A stretch of DNA of 64,000 nt from assembly GCA_964035575.1 (NCBI GenBank), contig OZ037915.1:1-64000 (forward strand), read 5' to 3'. The DNA is from Rhynchopus sp. YZ270_cl-10. Taxonomy: Eukaryota > Euglenozoa > Diplonemea > Diplonemida > Diplonemidae. Made by a program: the position numbers and the translations under genes. Shown here in pieces: positions 1-11,700 of this stretch. The first letter of the stretch is position 1. Every line of letters starts with the position of its first letter. The notes under the pieces were generated by a model, which saw nothing but the letters and a program-made list of their open reading frames with translations, had not been told where the DNA came from and did not search any database.

Positions 1-3000
1 TTGCGAGGGTTTGCGGGGTTTGCGGGTTTGCGGGTTTGCGGGTTTGCGGTGGGTTTGCGGGTTTGCGGGTTTGCGGGTTTGCGGGTTTGCGGGTTTGCGG
101 GTTTGCGGGTTTGCGGGTTTGCGGGTTTGCGGGTTTGCGGGTTTGCGGGTTTGCGGGTTTGCGGGTTTGCGGGTTTGCGGGTTTGCGGGTTTGCGGGTTT
201 GCGGGTTTGCGGGTTTGCGGGTTTGCGGGTTTGCGGGTTTGCGGGTTTGCGGGTTTGCGGGTTTGCGGGTTTGCGGGTTTGCGGGTTTGCGGGTTTGCGG
301 GTTTGCGGGTTTGCGGGTTTGCGGGTTTGCGGGTTTGCGGGTTTGCGGGTTTGCGGGTTTGCGGGTTTGCGGGTTTGCGGGTTTGCGGGTTTGCGGGTTT
401 GCGGGTTTGCGGGTTTGCGGGTTTGCGGGTTTGCGGGTTTGCGGGTTTGCGGGTTTGCGGGTTTGCGGGTTTGCGGGTTTGCGGGTTTGCGGGTTTGCGG
501 GTTTGCGGGTTTGCGGGTTTGCGGGTTTGCGGGTTTGCGGGTTTGCGGGTTTGCGGGTTTGCGGGTTTGCGGGTTTGCGGGTTTGCGGGTTTGCGGGTTT
601 GCGGGTTTGCGGGTTTGCGGGTTTGCGGGTTTGCGGGTTTGCGGGTTTGCGGGTTTGCGGGTTTGCGGGTTTGCGGGTTTGCGGGTTTGCGGGTTTGCGG
701 GTTTGCGGGTTTGCGGGTTTGCGGGTTTGCGGGTTTGCGGGTTTGCGGGTTTGCGGGTTTGCGGGTTTGCGGGTTTGCGGGTTTGCGGGTTTGCGGGTTT
801 GCGGGTTTGCGGGTTTGCGGGTTTGCGGGTTTGCGGGTTTGCGGGTTTGCGGGTTTGCGGGTTTGCGGGTTTGCGGGTTTGCGGGTTTGCGGGTTTGCGG
901 GTTTGCGGGTTTGCGGGTTTGCGGGTTTGCGGGTTTGCGGGTTTGCGGGTTTGCGGGTTTGCGGGTTTGCGGGTTTGCGGGTTTGCGGGTTTGCGGGTTT
1001 GCGGGTTTGCGGGTTTGCGGGTTTGCGGGTTTGCGGGTTTGCGGGTTTGCGGGTTTGCGGGTTTGCGGGTTTGCGGGTTTGCGGGTTTGCGGGTTTGCGG
1101 GTTTGCGGGTTTGCGGGTTTGCGGGTTTGCGGGTTTGCGGGTTTGCGGGTTTGCGGGTTTGCGGGTTTGCGGGTTTGCGGGTTTGCGGGTTTGCGGGTTT
1201 GCGGGTTTGCGGGTTTGCGGGTTTGCGGGTTTGCGGGTTTGCGGGTTTGCGGGTTTGCGGGTTTGCGGGTTTGCGGGTTTGCGGGTTTGCGGGTTTGCGG
1301 GTTTGCGGGTTTGCGGGTTTGCGGGTTTGCGGGTTTGCGGGTTTGCGGGTTTGCGGGTTTGCGGGTTTGCGGGTTTGCGGGTTTGCGGGTTTGCGGGTTT
1401 GCGGGTTTGCGGGTTTGCGGGTTTGCGGGTTTGCGGGTTTGCGGGTTTGCGGGTTTGCGGGTTTGCGGGTTTGCGGGTTTGCGGGTTTGCGGGTTTGCGG
1501 GTTTGCGGGTTTGCGGGTTTGCGGGTTTGCGGGTTTGCGGGTTTGCGGGTTTGCGGGTTTGCGGGTTTGCGGGTTTGCGGGTTTGCGGGTTTGCGGGTTT
1601 GCGGGTTTGCGGGTTTGCGGGTTTGCGGGTTTGCGGGTTTGCGGGTTTGCGGGTTTGCGGGTTTGCGGGTTTGCGGGTTTGCGGGTTTGCGGGTTTGCGG
1701 GTTTGCGGGTTTGCGGGTTTGCGGGTTTGCGGGTTTGCGGGTTTGCGGGTTTGCGGGTTTGCGGGTTTGCGGGTTTGCGGGTTTGCGGGTTTGCGGGTTT
1801 GCGGGTTTGCGGGTTTGCGGGTTTGCGGGTTTGCGGGTTTGCGGGTTTGCGGGTTTGCGGGTTTGCGGGTTTGCGGGTTTGCGGGTTTGCGGGTTTGCGG
1901 GTTTGCGGGTTTGCGGGTTTGCGGGTTTGCGGGTTTGCGGGTTTGCGGGTTTGCGGGTTTGCGGGTTTGCGGGTTTGCGGGTTTGCGGGTTTGCGGGTTT
2001 GCGGGTTTGCGGGTTTGCGGGTTTGCGGGTTTGCGGGTTTGCGGGTTTGCGGGTTTGCGGGTTTGCGGGTTTGCGGGTTTGCGGGTTTGCGGGTTTGCGG
2101 GTTTGCGGGTTTGCGGGTTTGCGGGTTTGCGGGTTTGCGGGTTTGCGGGTTTGCGGGTTTGCGGGTTTGCGGGTTTGCGGGTTTGCGGGTTTGCGGGTTT
2201 GCGGGTTTGCGGGTTTGCGGGTTTGCGGGTTTGCGGGTTTGCGGGTTTGCGGGTTTGCGGGTTTGCGGGTTTGCGGGTTTGCGGGTTTGCGGGTTTGCGG
2301 GTTTGCGGGTTTGCGGGTTTGCGGGTTTGCGGGTTTGCGGGTTTGCGGGTTTGCGGGTTTGCGGGTTTGCGGGTTTGCGGGTTTGCGGGTTTGCGGGTTT
2401 GCGGGTTTGCGGGTTTGCGGGTTTGCGGGTTTGCGGGTTTGCGGGTTTGCGGGTTTGCGGGTTTGCGGGTTTGCGGGTTTGCGGGTTTGCGGGTTTGCGG
2501 GTTTGCGGGTTTGCGGGTTTGCGGGTTTGCGGGTTTGCGGGTTTGCGGGTTTGCGGGTTTGCGGGTTTGCGGGTTTGCGGGTTTGCGGGTTTGCGGGTTT
2601 GCGGGTTTGCGGGTTTGCGGGTTTGCGGGTTTGCGGGTTTGCGGGTTTGCGGGTTTGCGGGTTTGCGGGTTTGCGGGTTTGCGGGTTTGCGGGTTTGCGG
2701 GTTTGCGGGTTTGCGGGTTTGCGGGTTTGCGGGTTTGCGGGTTTGCGGGTTTGCGGGTTTGCGGGTTTGCGGGTTTGCGGGTTTGCGGGTTTGCGGGTTT
2801 GCGGGTTTGCGGGTTTGCGGGTTTGCGGGTTTGCGGGTTTGCGGGTTTGCGGGTTTGCGGGTTTGCGGGTTTGCGGGTTTGCGGGTTTGCGGGTTTGCGG
2901 GTTTGCGGGTTTGCGGGTTTGCGGGTTTGCGGGTTTGCGGGTTTGCGGGTTTGCGGGTTTGCGGGTTTGCGGGTTTGCGGGTTTGCGGGTTTGCGGGTTT

Positions 3001-5888
3001 GCGGGTTTGCGGGTTTGCGGGTTTGCGGGTTTGCGGGTTTGCGGGTTTGCGGGTTTGCGGGTTTGCGGGTTTGCGGGTTTGCGGGTTTGCGGGTTTGCGG
3101 GTTTGCGGGTTTGCGGGTTTGCGGGTTTGCGGGTTTGCGGGTTTGCGGGTTTGCGGGTTTGCGGGTTTGCGGGTTTGCGGGTTTGCGGGTTTGCGGGTTT
3201 GCGGGTTTGCGGGTTTGCGGGTTTGCGGGTTTGCGGGTTTGCGGGTTTGCGGGTTTGCGGGTTTGCGGGTTTGCGGGTTTGCGGGTTTGCGGGTTTGCGG
3301 GTTTGCGGGTTTGCGGGTTTGCGGGTTTGCGGGTTTGCGGGTTTGCGGGTTTGCGGGTTTGCGGGTTTGCGGGTTTGCGGGTTTGCGGGTTTGCGGGTTT
3401 GCGGGTTTGCGGGTTTGCGGGTTTGCGGGTTTGCGGGTTTGCGGGTTTGCGGGTTTGCGGGTTTGCGGGTTTGCGGGTTTGCGGGTTTGCGGGTTTGCGG
3501 GTTTGCGGGTTTGCGGGTTTGCGGGTTTGCGGGTTTGCGGGTTTGCGGGTTTGCGGGTTTGCGGGTTTGCGGGTTTGCGGGTTTGCGGGTTTGCGGGTTT
3601 GCGGGTTTGCGGGTTTGCGGGTTTGCGGGTTTGCGGGTTTGCGGGTTTGCGGGTTTGCGGGTTTGCGGGTTTGCGGGTTTGCGGGTTTGCGGGTTTGCGG
3701 GTTTGCGGGTTTGCGGGTTTGCGGGTTTGCGGGTTTGCGGGTTTGCGGGTTTGCGGGTTTGCGGGTTTGCGGGTTTGCGGGTTTGCGGGTTTGCGGGTTT
3801 GCGGGTTTGCGGGTTTGCGGGTTTGCGGGTTTGCGGGTTTGCGGGTTTGCGGGTTTGCGGGTTTGCGGGTTTGCGGGTTTGCGGGTTTGCGGGTTTGCGG
3901 GTTTGCGGGTTTGCGGGTTTGCGGGTTTGCGGGTTTGCGGGTTTGCGGGTTTGCGGGTTTGCGGGTTTGCGGGTTTGCGGGTTTGCGGGTTTGCGGGTTT
4001 GCGGGTTTGCGGGTTTGCGGGTTTGCGGGTTTGCGGGTTTGCGGGTTTGCGGGTTTGCGGGTTTGCGGGTTTGCGGGTTTGCGGGTTTGCGGGTTTGCGG
4101 GTTTGCGGGTTTGCGGGTTTGCGGGTTTGCGGGTTTGCGGGTTTGCGGGTTTGCGGGTTTGCGGGTTTGCGGGTTTGCGGGTTTGCGGGTTTGCGGGTTT
4201 GCGGGTTTGCGGGTTTGCGGGTTTGCGGGTTTGCGGGTTTGCGGGTTTGCGGGTTTGCGGGTTTGCGGGTTTGCGGGTTTGCGGGTTTGCGGGTTTGCGG
4301 GTTTGCGGGTTTGCGGGTTTGCGGGTTTGCGGGTTTGCGGGTTTGCGGGTTTGCGGGTTTGCGGGTTTGCGGGTTTGCGGGTTTGCGGGTTTGCGGGTTT
4401 GCGGGTTTGCGGGTTTGCGGGTTTGCGGGTTTGCGGGTTTGCGGGTTTGCGGGTTTGCGGGTTTGCGGGTTTGCGGGTTTGCGGGTTTGCGGGTTTGCGG
4501 GTTTGCGGGTTTGCGGGTTTGCGGGTTTGCGGGTTTGCGGGTTTGCGGGTTTGCGGGTTTGCGGGTTTGCGGGTTTGCGGGTTTGCGGGTTTGCGGGTTT
4601 GCGGGTTTGCGGGTTTGCGGGTTTGCGGGTTTGCGGGTTTGCGGGTTTGCGGGTTTGCGGGTTTGCGGGTTTGCGGGTTTGCGGGTTTGCGGGTTTGCGG
4701 GTTTGCGGGTTTGCGGGTTTGCGGGTTTGCGGGTTTGCGGGTTTGCGGGTTTGCGGGTTTGCGGGTTTGCGGGTTTGCGGGTTTGCGGGTTTGCGGGTTT
4801 GCGGGTTTGCGGGTTTGCGGGTTTGCGGGTTTGCGGGTTTGCGGGTTTGCGGGTTTGCGGGTTTGCGGGTTTGCGGGTTTGCGGGTTTGCGGGTTTGCGG
4901 GTTTGCGGGTTTGCGGGTTTGCGGGTTTGCGGGTTTGCGGGTTTGCGGGTTTGCGGGTTTGCGGGTTTGCGGGTTTGCGGGTTTGCGGGTTTGCGGGTTT
5001 GCGGGTTTGCGGGTTTGCGGGTTTGCGGGTTTGCGGGTTTGCGGGTTTGCGGGTTTGCGGGTTTGCGGGTTTGCGGGTTTGCGGGTTTGCGGGTTTGCGG
5101 GTTTGCGGGTTTGCGGGTTTGCGGGTTTGCGGGTTTGCGGGTTTGCGGGTTTGCGGGTTTGCGGGTTTGCGGGTTTGCGGGTTTGCGGGTTTGCGGGTTT
5201 GCGGGTTTGCGGGTTTGCGGGTTTGCGGGTTTGCGGGTTTGCGGGTTTGCGGGTTTGCGGGTTTGCGGGTTTGCGGGTTTGCGGGTTTGCGGGTTTGCGG
5301 GTTTGCGGGTTTGCGGGTTTGCGGGTTTGCGGGTTTGCGGGTTTGCGGGTTTGCGGGTTTGCGGGTTTGCGGGTTTGCGGGTTTGCGGGTTTGCGGGTTT
5401 GCGGGTTTGCGGGTTTGCGGGTTTGCGGGTTTGCGGGTTTGCGGGTTTGCGGGTTTGCGGGTTTGCGGGTTTGCGGGTTTGCGGGTTTGCGGGTTTGCGG
5501 GTTTGCGGGTTTGCGGGTTTGCGGGTTTGCGGGTTTGCGGGTTTGCGGGTTTGCGGGTTTGCGGGTTTGCGGGTTTGCGGGTTTGCGGGTTTGCGGGTTT
5601 GCGGGTTTGCGGGTTTGCGGGTTTGCGGGTTTGCGGGTTTGCGGGTTTGCGGGTTTGCGGGTTTGCGGGTTTGCGGGTTTGCGGGTTTGCGGGTTTGCGG
5701 GTTTGCGGGTTTGCGGGTTTGCGGGTTTGCGGGTTTGCGGGTTTGCGGGTTTGCGGGTTTGCGGGTTTGCGGGTTTGCGGGTTTGCGGGTTTGCGGGTTT
5801 GCGGGTTTGCGGGTTTGCGGGTTTGCGGGTTTGCGGGTTTGCGGGTTTGCGGGTTTGCGGGTTTGCGGGTTTGCGGGTTTGCGGGTTT
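1..5888. repeat. GGGTTTGC 8-bp tandem array (~730 units)
   Basis: The octamer GGGTTTGC repeats without a visible substitution or indel from about position 54 to 5888. Only the first ~53 bases contain irregular units, with extra or missing G and a GGTGGG variant. Because 8 is not a multiple of 3 and the unit has no stop, all three forward frames stay open and read GLRVCGFA repeatedly; these are not genes. The G-rich strand runs left to right. The array could be a satellite, an interstitial telomere-like tract or a true telomeric repeat of unusual sequence; the orientation is wrong for a left chromosome end. The same octamer recurs at 18728-18775. Confidence 0.97.
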
Positions 5889-6427
5889 TAACCCTTTTTA
5901 TTTTGTGTTTTTGGTTCTTTTCATCCTTTGGGGTTTGCCCCCCCCTTTCCCCCCTTTCCGCCCCCCTTCCTATTTGTTAATATTTTTGGTTGGCTGCTGG
6001 CTAGGACGGGTCTACCCCAGCGACGGCCCTTACCCCTTGGACGAGGCTCTGAGGGTAGAGGGCAGTCTCGGAGTAAGACCTGTCTAAGAGCCAGGCCAGT
6101 GGCATCAGGAGCCATTGGGCCACTTTTATAGATTGTGCAGTAGAGTAGAGTTTGTACAGAACTCTTGTCCTTTGAGTTCCTTTTTTCACTCCTTTAGTTT
6201 TTCATTTTTACCTTGTGAAGGTCAATTTAAATTTTTCATTTTTCAAAACCACCACAGGTAAGCACGAGACCCACCATTGTTGTTGTTGATTTTGTTGTGC
6301 GTTATTGTTGTTTTCCCCTTTGGGTGTCAGTCAGTCGGGTCAGGTCACACTTACAGAAGTTCTCAAAAATTTTCACCAAAAAGAAAACTACTAAAAAGAT
6401 TATGGAAAAAAAAAAAAAAAAAAAAAA
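5889..6427 (+). other. AT/pyrimidine-rich segment ending in A22
   Basis: This stretch between the octamer array and the first direct repeat has no convincing ORF. It starts with a pyrimidine-rich tract (5890-5985) and ends in a run of 22 A (6406-6427) that abuts the direct repeat at 6428. The arrangement resembles the 3' end of a short or 5'-truncated retroposed sequence on the plus strand, but no known SINE or LINE family was recognised and no target-site duplication was established. Confidence 0.35.
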
Positions 6428-6670
6428 GACTCCCCACAAGTATGCATCTGACACAACTCCCTAACAGATTCACCAGCCTAGCCTGTTCACATCCCATCCG
6501 TCGCGGTTATGTCACCACTCACTAGTGTCGGAGTCTGTTACATGTGAGCCCCAACATCGAACGAGTGCTGCTCACAAAGGCACCACCGCAGCAAATAGCG
6601 GTGCAGTTGCTTGCAGTCGTCGAGTGTGCTCACCATGTGGGTAGTCCCTGACTACACCGGCCTCTCTCTC
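6428..6670. repeat. Direct repeat, copy 1 (~240 bp)
   Basis: Begins GACTCCCCACAAGTATGCAT and is nearly identical to 17616-17853, with a handful of substitutions (for example CATCCCATCC against CATCCCAACC). The two copies flank the 11-kb non-LTR retrotransposon region in the same orientation. Copy 1 is preceded by A22, whereas copy 2 is preceded by unique sequence. It could be part of a tandem target unit or non-coding RNA locus; no RNA family was recognised. Confidence 0.85.
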
Positions 6671-7196
6671 CCTAGAGGCCGTTGCAACGGTCACCCAGAC
6701 TCCAACGCGGACAGGAGTGGCTACAGAAGTCTTTGATGGGGGCTTTTACATGGGAGGCACACCCTGACCTGGACGGACCAGTTCTGTGGCTGTGGATCAC
6801 CCCTGTGGATTCAAACAGTGGACGCACCCGGTGCGTCACTGCAGACACCCAGCCAAGGTCCAGGGAGGACGACATCTCCTGAGCGTACCGACAGCATCCG
6901 TGAAGTCCCGAAGGCCAACGCAGCCGCTGCAGACGTTCGGAAGAAGCGCAGTGTGTCCTTTGCTAGTGTGTGTTGACATACCTGGAATTCCGGATGCTAG
7001 GTGAGGACTGTCGTCCCCGTACCACGCACCACCCACTGTCTCCGAGGAGCAGCCCGGGTGATGCGCCGACTAGGAGGTTACACGCCAGACGTTGTCTCGT
7101 CTGCTGGTCAACGGGGCAACAAACCCACCAGGGTCCCCTCTCGGGAACGCACGCCTCCTGTTAGCAGCTACCCGTCGGGGGGCCTAATCCCCTGGG
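6671..7196. other. Non-coding flank left of the retrotransposon
   Basis: GC-richer DNA between direct-repeat copy 1 and the T22 run that marks the presumed 3' end of the minus-strand retrotransposon. Short ORFs here overlap in several frames and none looks protein-like. It may continue the target repeat unit to which 6428-6670 belongs. Confidence 0.4.
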
Positions 7197-7218
7197 TTTT
7201 TTTTTTTTTTTTTTTTTT

Positions 7219-8428
7219 CCCGGTGGTCCGGGTTTTGAATGTTTTTAGTGTTTTCTTTTTCCCAGAGAGGGTTGGGGGGAGGTGATCAGGGGTCTCAGGG
7301 ACCTCGAATCAAAACAGAGGTGTCTTGACAAAAAAGGCTCAAAGGTGCAGAGGTCTGTTTAGCCTTACAGCAAATCCTTTAAAAAAGGAAAGGCCTTGAG
7401 ACATAACAAAAGAGGGTTTTGAGGCAGACGGAGGGGCTCAACAAATAAGACCTTCCAGGACCCAAGTTTTTTCTAGCCCACAGCAACATAGGTAGAAAGA
7501 ACATGAGAGGAAGAAGGGACTTACCTGCATGTGAGATGAAGAGGGAAATAGGCAGAGGAGAAGGAGGGGCTTTTTCACTTCAGGGGTTCTTGATGGTCAG
7601 GGCTGGGTTTCTTCTAGGTGGAGATTCCCATGGGTAGACCAAAAAGAGAGAGTAGGTTGAGGTGAAAAAGTTTGGGACAATAAAGACAATAAAGACAATG
7701 TAAAACAGTTGAAACAATGACAATAACATACAGACAGACCAAGTGATGACCTCCCATGCCTCAGGGGCAAGGATGTTCAGCTGGTTCTGGGTTAGTTTCC
7801 TGAATCTGGAGGGGGGGTGAGCGAATCATACAACCCTTCAGTATGGAAACGGAGTCTTGGGCAAGCCTGTGAAAAAGAGGAATAATGGAACAAAAGGACA
7901 AGGGTAAAAAAAATATTAACAAGGGGGTGAATAAAATAAAGAAAATATTAACAAACTAGACAAGGGGGTGAGGGGTAAAAAATGGGAGTTGTGTTTTTGA
8001 ATTTTCTGTACAATATTGGATCTGTGCACAGGGGGCATTACCCCTCTAACAGCAAGGGTAAAGTTGAAAATAAAGGAAAGTGCTTCTTTGAGGCACTATG
8101 ACACTTTGACAATCTATTTTTTGAAAGTAAAGTAAAAAGAAGTGCATCCTGGTGGCACTTTGACACTGGCAAACATTCTATTCTATTGTGTCTACTGTTT
8201 CTATTCTAAATTCTAAAACACTGGCTGGGCGACCTCCTGGGAACACCTCACACAAAAATCAAAATGGTAAATGACAAAAATAAAAATGGGGAAAACCACG
8301 TTTTCGTACACATATTCTTTGCTTTGCTTTGCTTTGGTTTGCTTAGTTTTGTGTTGTTTTCTTTGTATCTCTTGTTTATTGAAAGTCCTCATCAACCGCG
8401 TCGACATCGATGGAGCAAGCCGCAGCAC
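7219..8428 (-). other. 3' untranslated region of the retrotransposon
   Basis: No credible ORF in either strand. The sequence is purine-rich on the plus strand with short direct repetitions such as the aagacaataaagacaat run near 7680. It ends at the T22 run 7197-7218. Confidence 0.55.
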
Positions 8429-8756
8429 AGGAAGTGGCAGACGGGTGGGCGGAGGGTGCGGTGTGGCCACTTCCTGTCTGGGCGTTCATTGCTGCTGATG
8501 CGGTGGAGGAGTCGGAGGTGGACTGTGCGGCGGCGATGGGGGACTCTTCATCGCTCTCCATCATCACCTCTGCGGCAGTGTAGCGTCGTCCGAAAGGGGA
8601 TGTGGGCTCAGCAGAACAGGAAGTGGCAGACGGGTGGGCGGAGGGTGCTGTGTGGCCACTTCCTGTCTGCGATGTTGTAGCGGGTGCCGTGGTGGCATCG
8701 ACCCCATCTGGGTCTCGCCCTCGGGACCCTGGATCCAAAGCTAGCGACACCGTCAC
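8376..8756 (-). pseudogene. Probable frameshifted C-terminal extension of the retrotransposon ORF
   Basis: This frame overlaps the end of the retrotransposon ORF and carries a Ser/Thr/Ala-rich acidic sequence in which QTGSGHTAPSAHPSATSC occurs twice. The annotated ORF in the same DNA ends in a low-plausibility Arg/Pro/His-rich tail. The duplicated units are 189 bp apart, a multiple of three, so they stay in this frame. That favours a frameshift near 8750-8770, either inactivating or programmed. Confidence is limited because compositional evidence alone supports it. Confidence 0.4.
8429..8664. repeat. Duplicated hairpin near the retrotransposon 3' end
   Basis: AGGAAGTGGC and GCCACTTCCT form a perfect 10-bp stem at 8429-8475 and again at 8618-8664, with ~27-nt GC-rich loops of nearly identical sequence. 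The copies are 189 bp apart. They sit at the end of the ORF or start of the 3' UTR, where non-LTR element RNAs often carry structures recognised by their own reverse transcriptase; that role is inference. Confidence 0.8.
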
Positions 8757-11700
8757 CGTAGGGTCTATCCCGAAAGCTCGAGTCGCTCATTGCCCTGTTG
8801 AGGCAGTCCAGTGTGGACCGGATCTTCTTCTTTGCCGCCTCGGGAGCCTCCCAATTCAGCGCCTTCCAGGTGTGGAGCCATTCCCGAAACGCCCAGAAGC
8901 ACCCCTCTGTGCCGAGTCGCGTATCCACCGCCCCTTGCCTGTGGTGGAAGGCCTCCACCCACTGCTGGACGTTCCGCATCACCGGCTGCCCCATTGACAG
9001 GCAGGGGTAGAAACCCCCTTTCGACACCGTGTACCCCCACTGCAGCTTCCGTGCGATCTCCTCCACCTTCTGCCGCGCTTCGCCCTCCACATCGTCCAGG
9101 CGAAAAGAGTCCGTCGGGGTCTCAGCGTCCGCCTTCGGGTTCTCGACCGCGGGGGTGGACTGCCTGGCCTTACGCACCCTGTTGTCCCGTTCTGTCGTCA
9201 CCCTGGCCTGGGAGACCCCCTTCCTACGAGTCTGTGTGTCCCCGAGCTCGATACCCTGCTTTGCGGTACCTGGTTTCGCGGTTCCAGGCTTCTTGTCCTC
9301 CCCAGTGGACGGAGCAGCACGCGGCAGGAAGGCCTGAGGGAGGAGACAGGACGCAGTGCACAGCTTGGAGAAAGCCATGTCCTCCTCATCCCTCAAATCG
9401 CCATGCGAGCGTTCAGCGTCCCTCAGCAGCAAAAGACACCGCTCAGACGTGGCGTGCAGGAGGATGGTCTCCCGTCCCTGCATGGACTCTTCGTTGCCGA
9501 TGTTGCGGCGCCCCTCAGCCTCCTGTTCCTCGCACGAGGCAAACCCTAACCGGAACCTCTGACGGCTCTCCTCTCTCCTCTGCGATGCAGTGAGGCTCTG
9601 GGCTTGCCTTCGGTTCAAGGCACCTGCCTTCGTCAGCTCACTCGTCTTCGCCGATCCAGGCTGCGCTCCAGCGGGGCTGCGGACACCCATCGCCTTCTCC
9701 TGCATCGTCTCACGTCGCTGCTCCGACGATTTGGCCTTAGCAGAAACGAAGCGAGATGCACTCTCGGATCTGGCCCGGCGCAAGAGGACCTCCGTAGCCT
9801 CCCGTTCCTGCTTCTGGCGTTCCTCCGACAACCTCCTCCGCTCTGCCGACCGCCGGCGCAACTCTTCCCCCTCCTCTGGTGGGACGTCTCCCTCAACCCC
9901 ACCCTCGAAACCCGATTCCCTATCCTCAGGTTCCGCGGCAAAGCAGGGTGGCGTCACCGGCTGGGGGGAAGCATCGGTCTCGTGCATGTCTTGCATCAAT
10001 GTGTCAGCCTGCTCCCAATCTCCTCGAGAAGAGGGCGGCATAGGAGGAGTCTCATCATGGGGTGCAGGGTGACGGACCGGTGTCTCTCCTGTCTGAGCCT
10101 CCGCGGCAGAAGAAGGTACTTGTTGCTCCTGGGGAGTCGATTGAGGGATATCGGTCTCAGAGGTCTCCTCCATCTTCACCTGCACCTCCGAAGCCTGTTG
10201 ATTTGCGAGCGCCAGCATATCCTCCGCCTCCTCCCTTGCGCACTCCTCCTTGAGGTGCTCCAGGGCGTTGCGTCGCTCCTCCGCAGACTCGCCGACCGCT
10301 AGAGCCTCATTCCTCTTGAAGCACACCTTCAACTCCGTCCGCACTGCCCACCATTGTCTCACCACAGTGGTCTCAGCTGCGTGCACCCGCGCCAAAGCCA
10401 GAGGATCAGGCGTGTTTCCGTCCAGAGGGTTCTCGTAGGCTCGAATTCCTTGGGGGCCTGCCGGATGGGAATCCATGGGAACAGAGGGACCTGAGCACTT
10501 CGCCCCAACAGCGCACGTCAAGCAGCTGGTGGTGCAGCAGCACGTGCAACTCATAAAGCTGTCATCCGCAGAAGCGCCCTCTACTTTGCACATCCCGCAG
10601 CGGAAAGACCCAGTGAAGAGTTTCCAAGCACATGGCCCACCCGATGAAGAATGCCTCTGGACCTCACAGAAGGCCTGTGCCGTGTCCGCGTTCAGGATGA
10701 AACGCTCAAAGTGACCCGACACAACTCCGGTGTACGTCAGTCCTATAACTCCACAGGAAACCCCCCTCGGCGCTATCACATGTGGGCAGGAACCCGGATT
10801 CGCGGAGCCGTGTAGCGGGGCGCAGAACAAAACAAAAGTCACGTTTAAAGCCCTGCTGAGGCCGCTCACCAGCAGTAGATCCCCCCATGTGCTGGGGTCT
10901 GTGCACCCTGCCTGAAGCTTCCGCATGGCCCACGACCTGTGGCCTCCCGTCAGCGAGCGCAAGTCACTGTCACGTAGAACCTGCGCAACAGCAATCTGTC
11001 TCAGCGTCGCGCTCGAGATACGGGCCGACGACGGGAAGGACGCTGACACTGCGTCGAAGAGGCAATCCCCAATGGTGAAGGGGTCCCTGGCTCGAGCGCC
11101 CATCAGCTCCAGCAGTCTTTCCCACGGGATGTCGCTGAAGAAGAGGGAGGTGGCGCTGACGTTCGTGTTCTGCGCCAGGTGACGGACGTGCTGCAGGAAA
11201 ACATCTCCGCTGTCGTCCATGCGGGCATCCGTCGTCGGTTCAGAAGATGGGATAGGGGGTGATCTGGACCTCTCAGCCCCCTTCTGGTGAGTGCGAGCTG
11301 AGGGATGACACTCCTCCTCTGCCCCCTCCATATTGACGTCCTCTGGGCAATGAGAATCTCCCTCTTCCTTCACCTCCTCCATCTGGACATCCTCTGAGCG
11401 GGCCCCCTGGGGATCTGGAGGTGAGTGTGTGTCCGAAGAGTCTCCACGTTTGTTCCCTCGGAGGATGTCCACCAGACCGGCCTGAGATGCCGGGCAAAAA
11501 GGGGAGTCACGCGCACACCCGACGCACACCTTCCTACCACAGCCCTCGGTACACTTGTAGTGTGTCTCGCCTGAGTCAAAGGGGCTAAAGCACCGCCTGC
11601 ACTGGTCGAAAACCACACCGGGTGCTGGCACGGTCGGAACTCGGTCCATCATCACGTCTGACTTGCATCGAGACTTCGGGGCAGGCGTGGGCTCCATACT

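Noticed and set aside
1..60. A left chromosome end with telomeric repeats
   Set aside because: The plus strand is G-rich in the 5' to 3' direction here, opposite to what a left telomere shows. An interstitial or otherwise oriented tract remains possible.
1..6087. Three overlapping ~2000-residue ORFs in the octamer array
   Set aside because: They follow automatically from an 8-bp stop-free repeat read in three frames; no other coding evidence.
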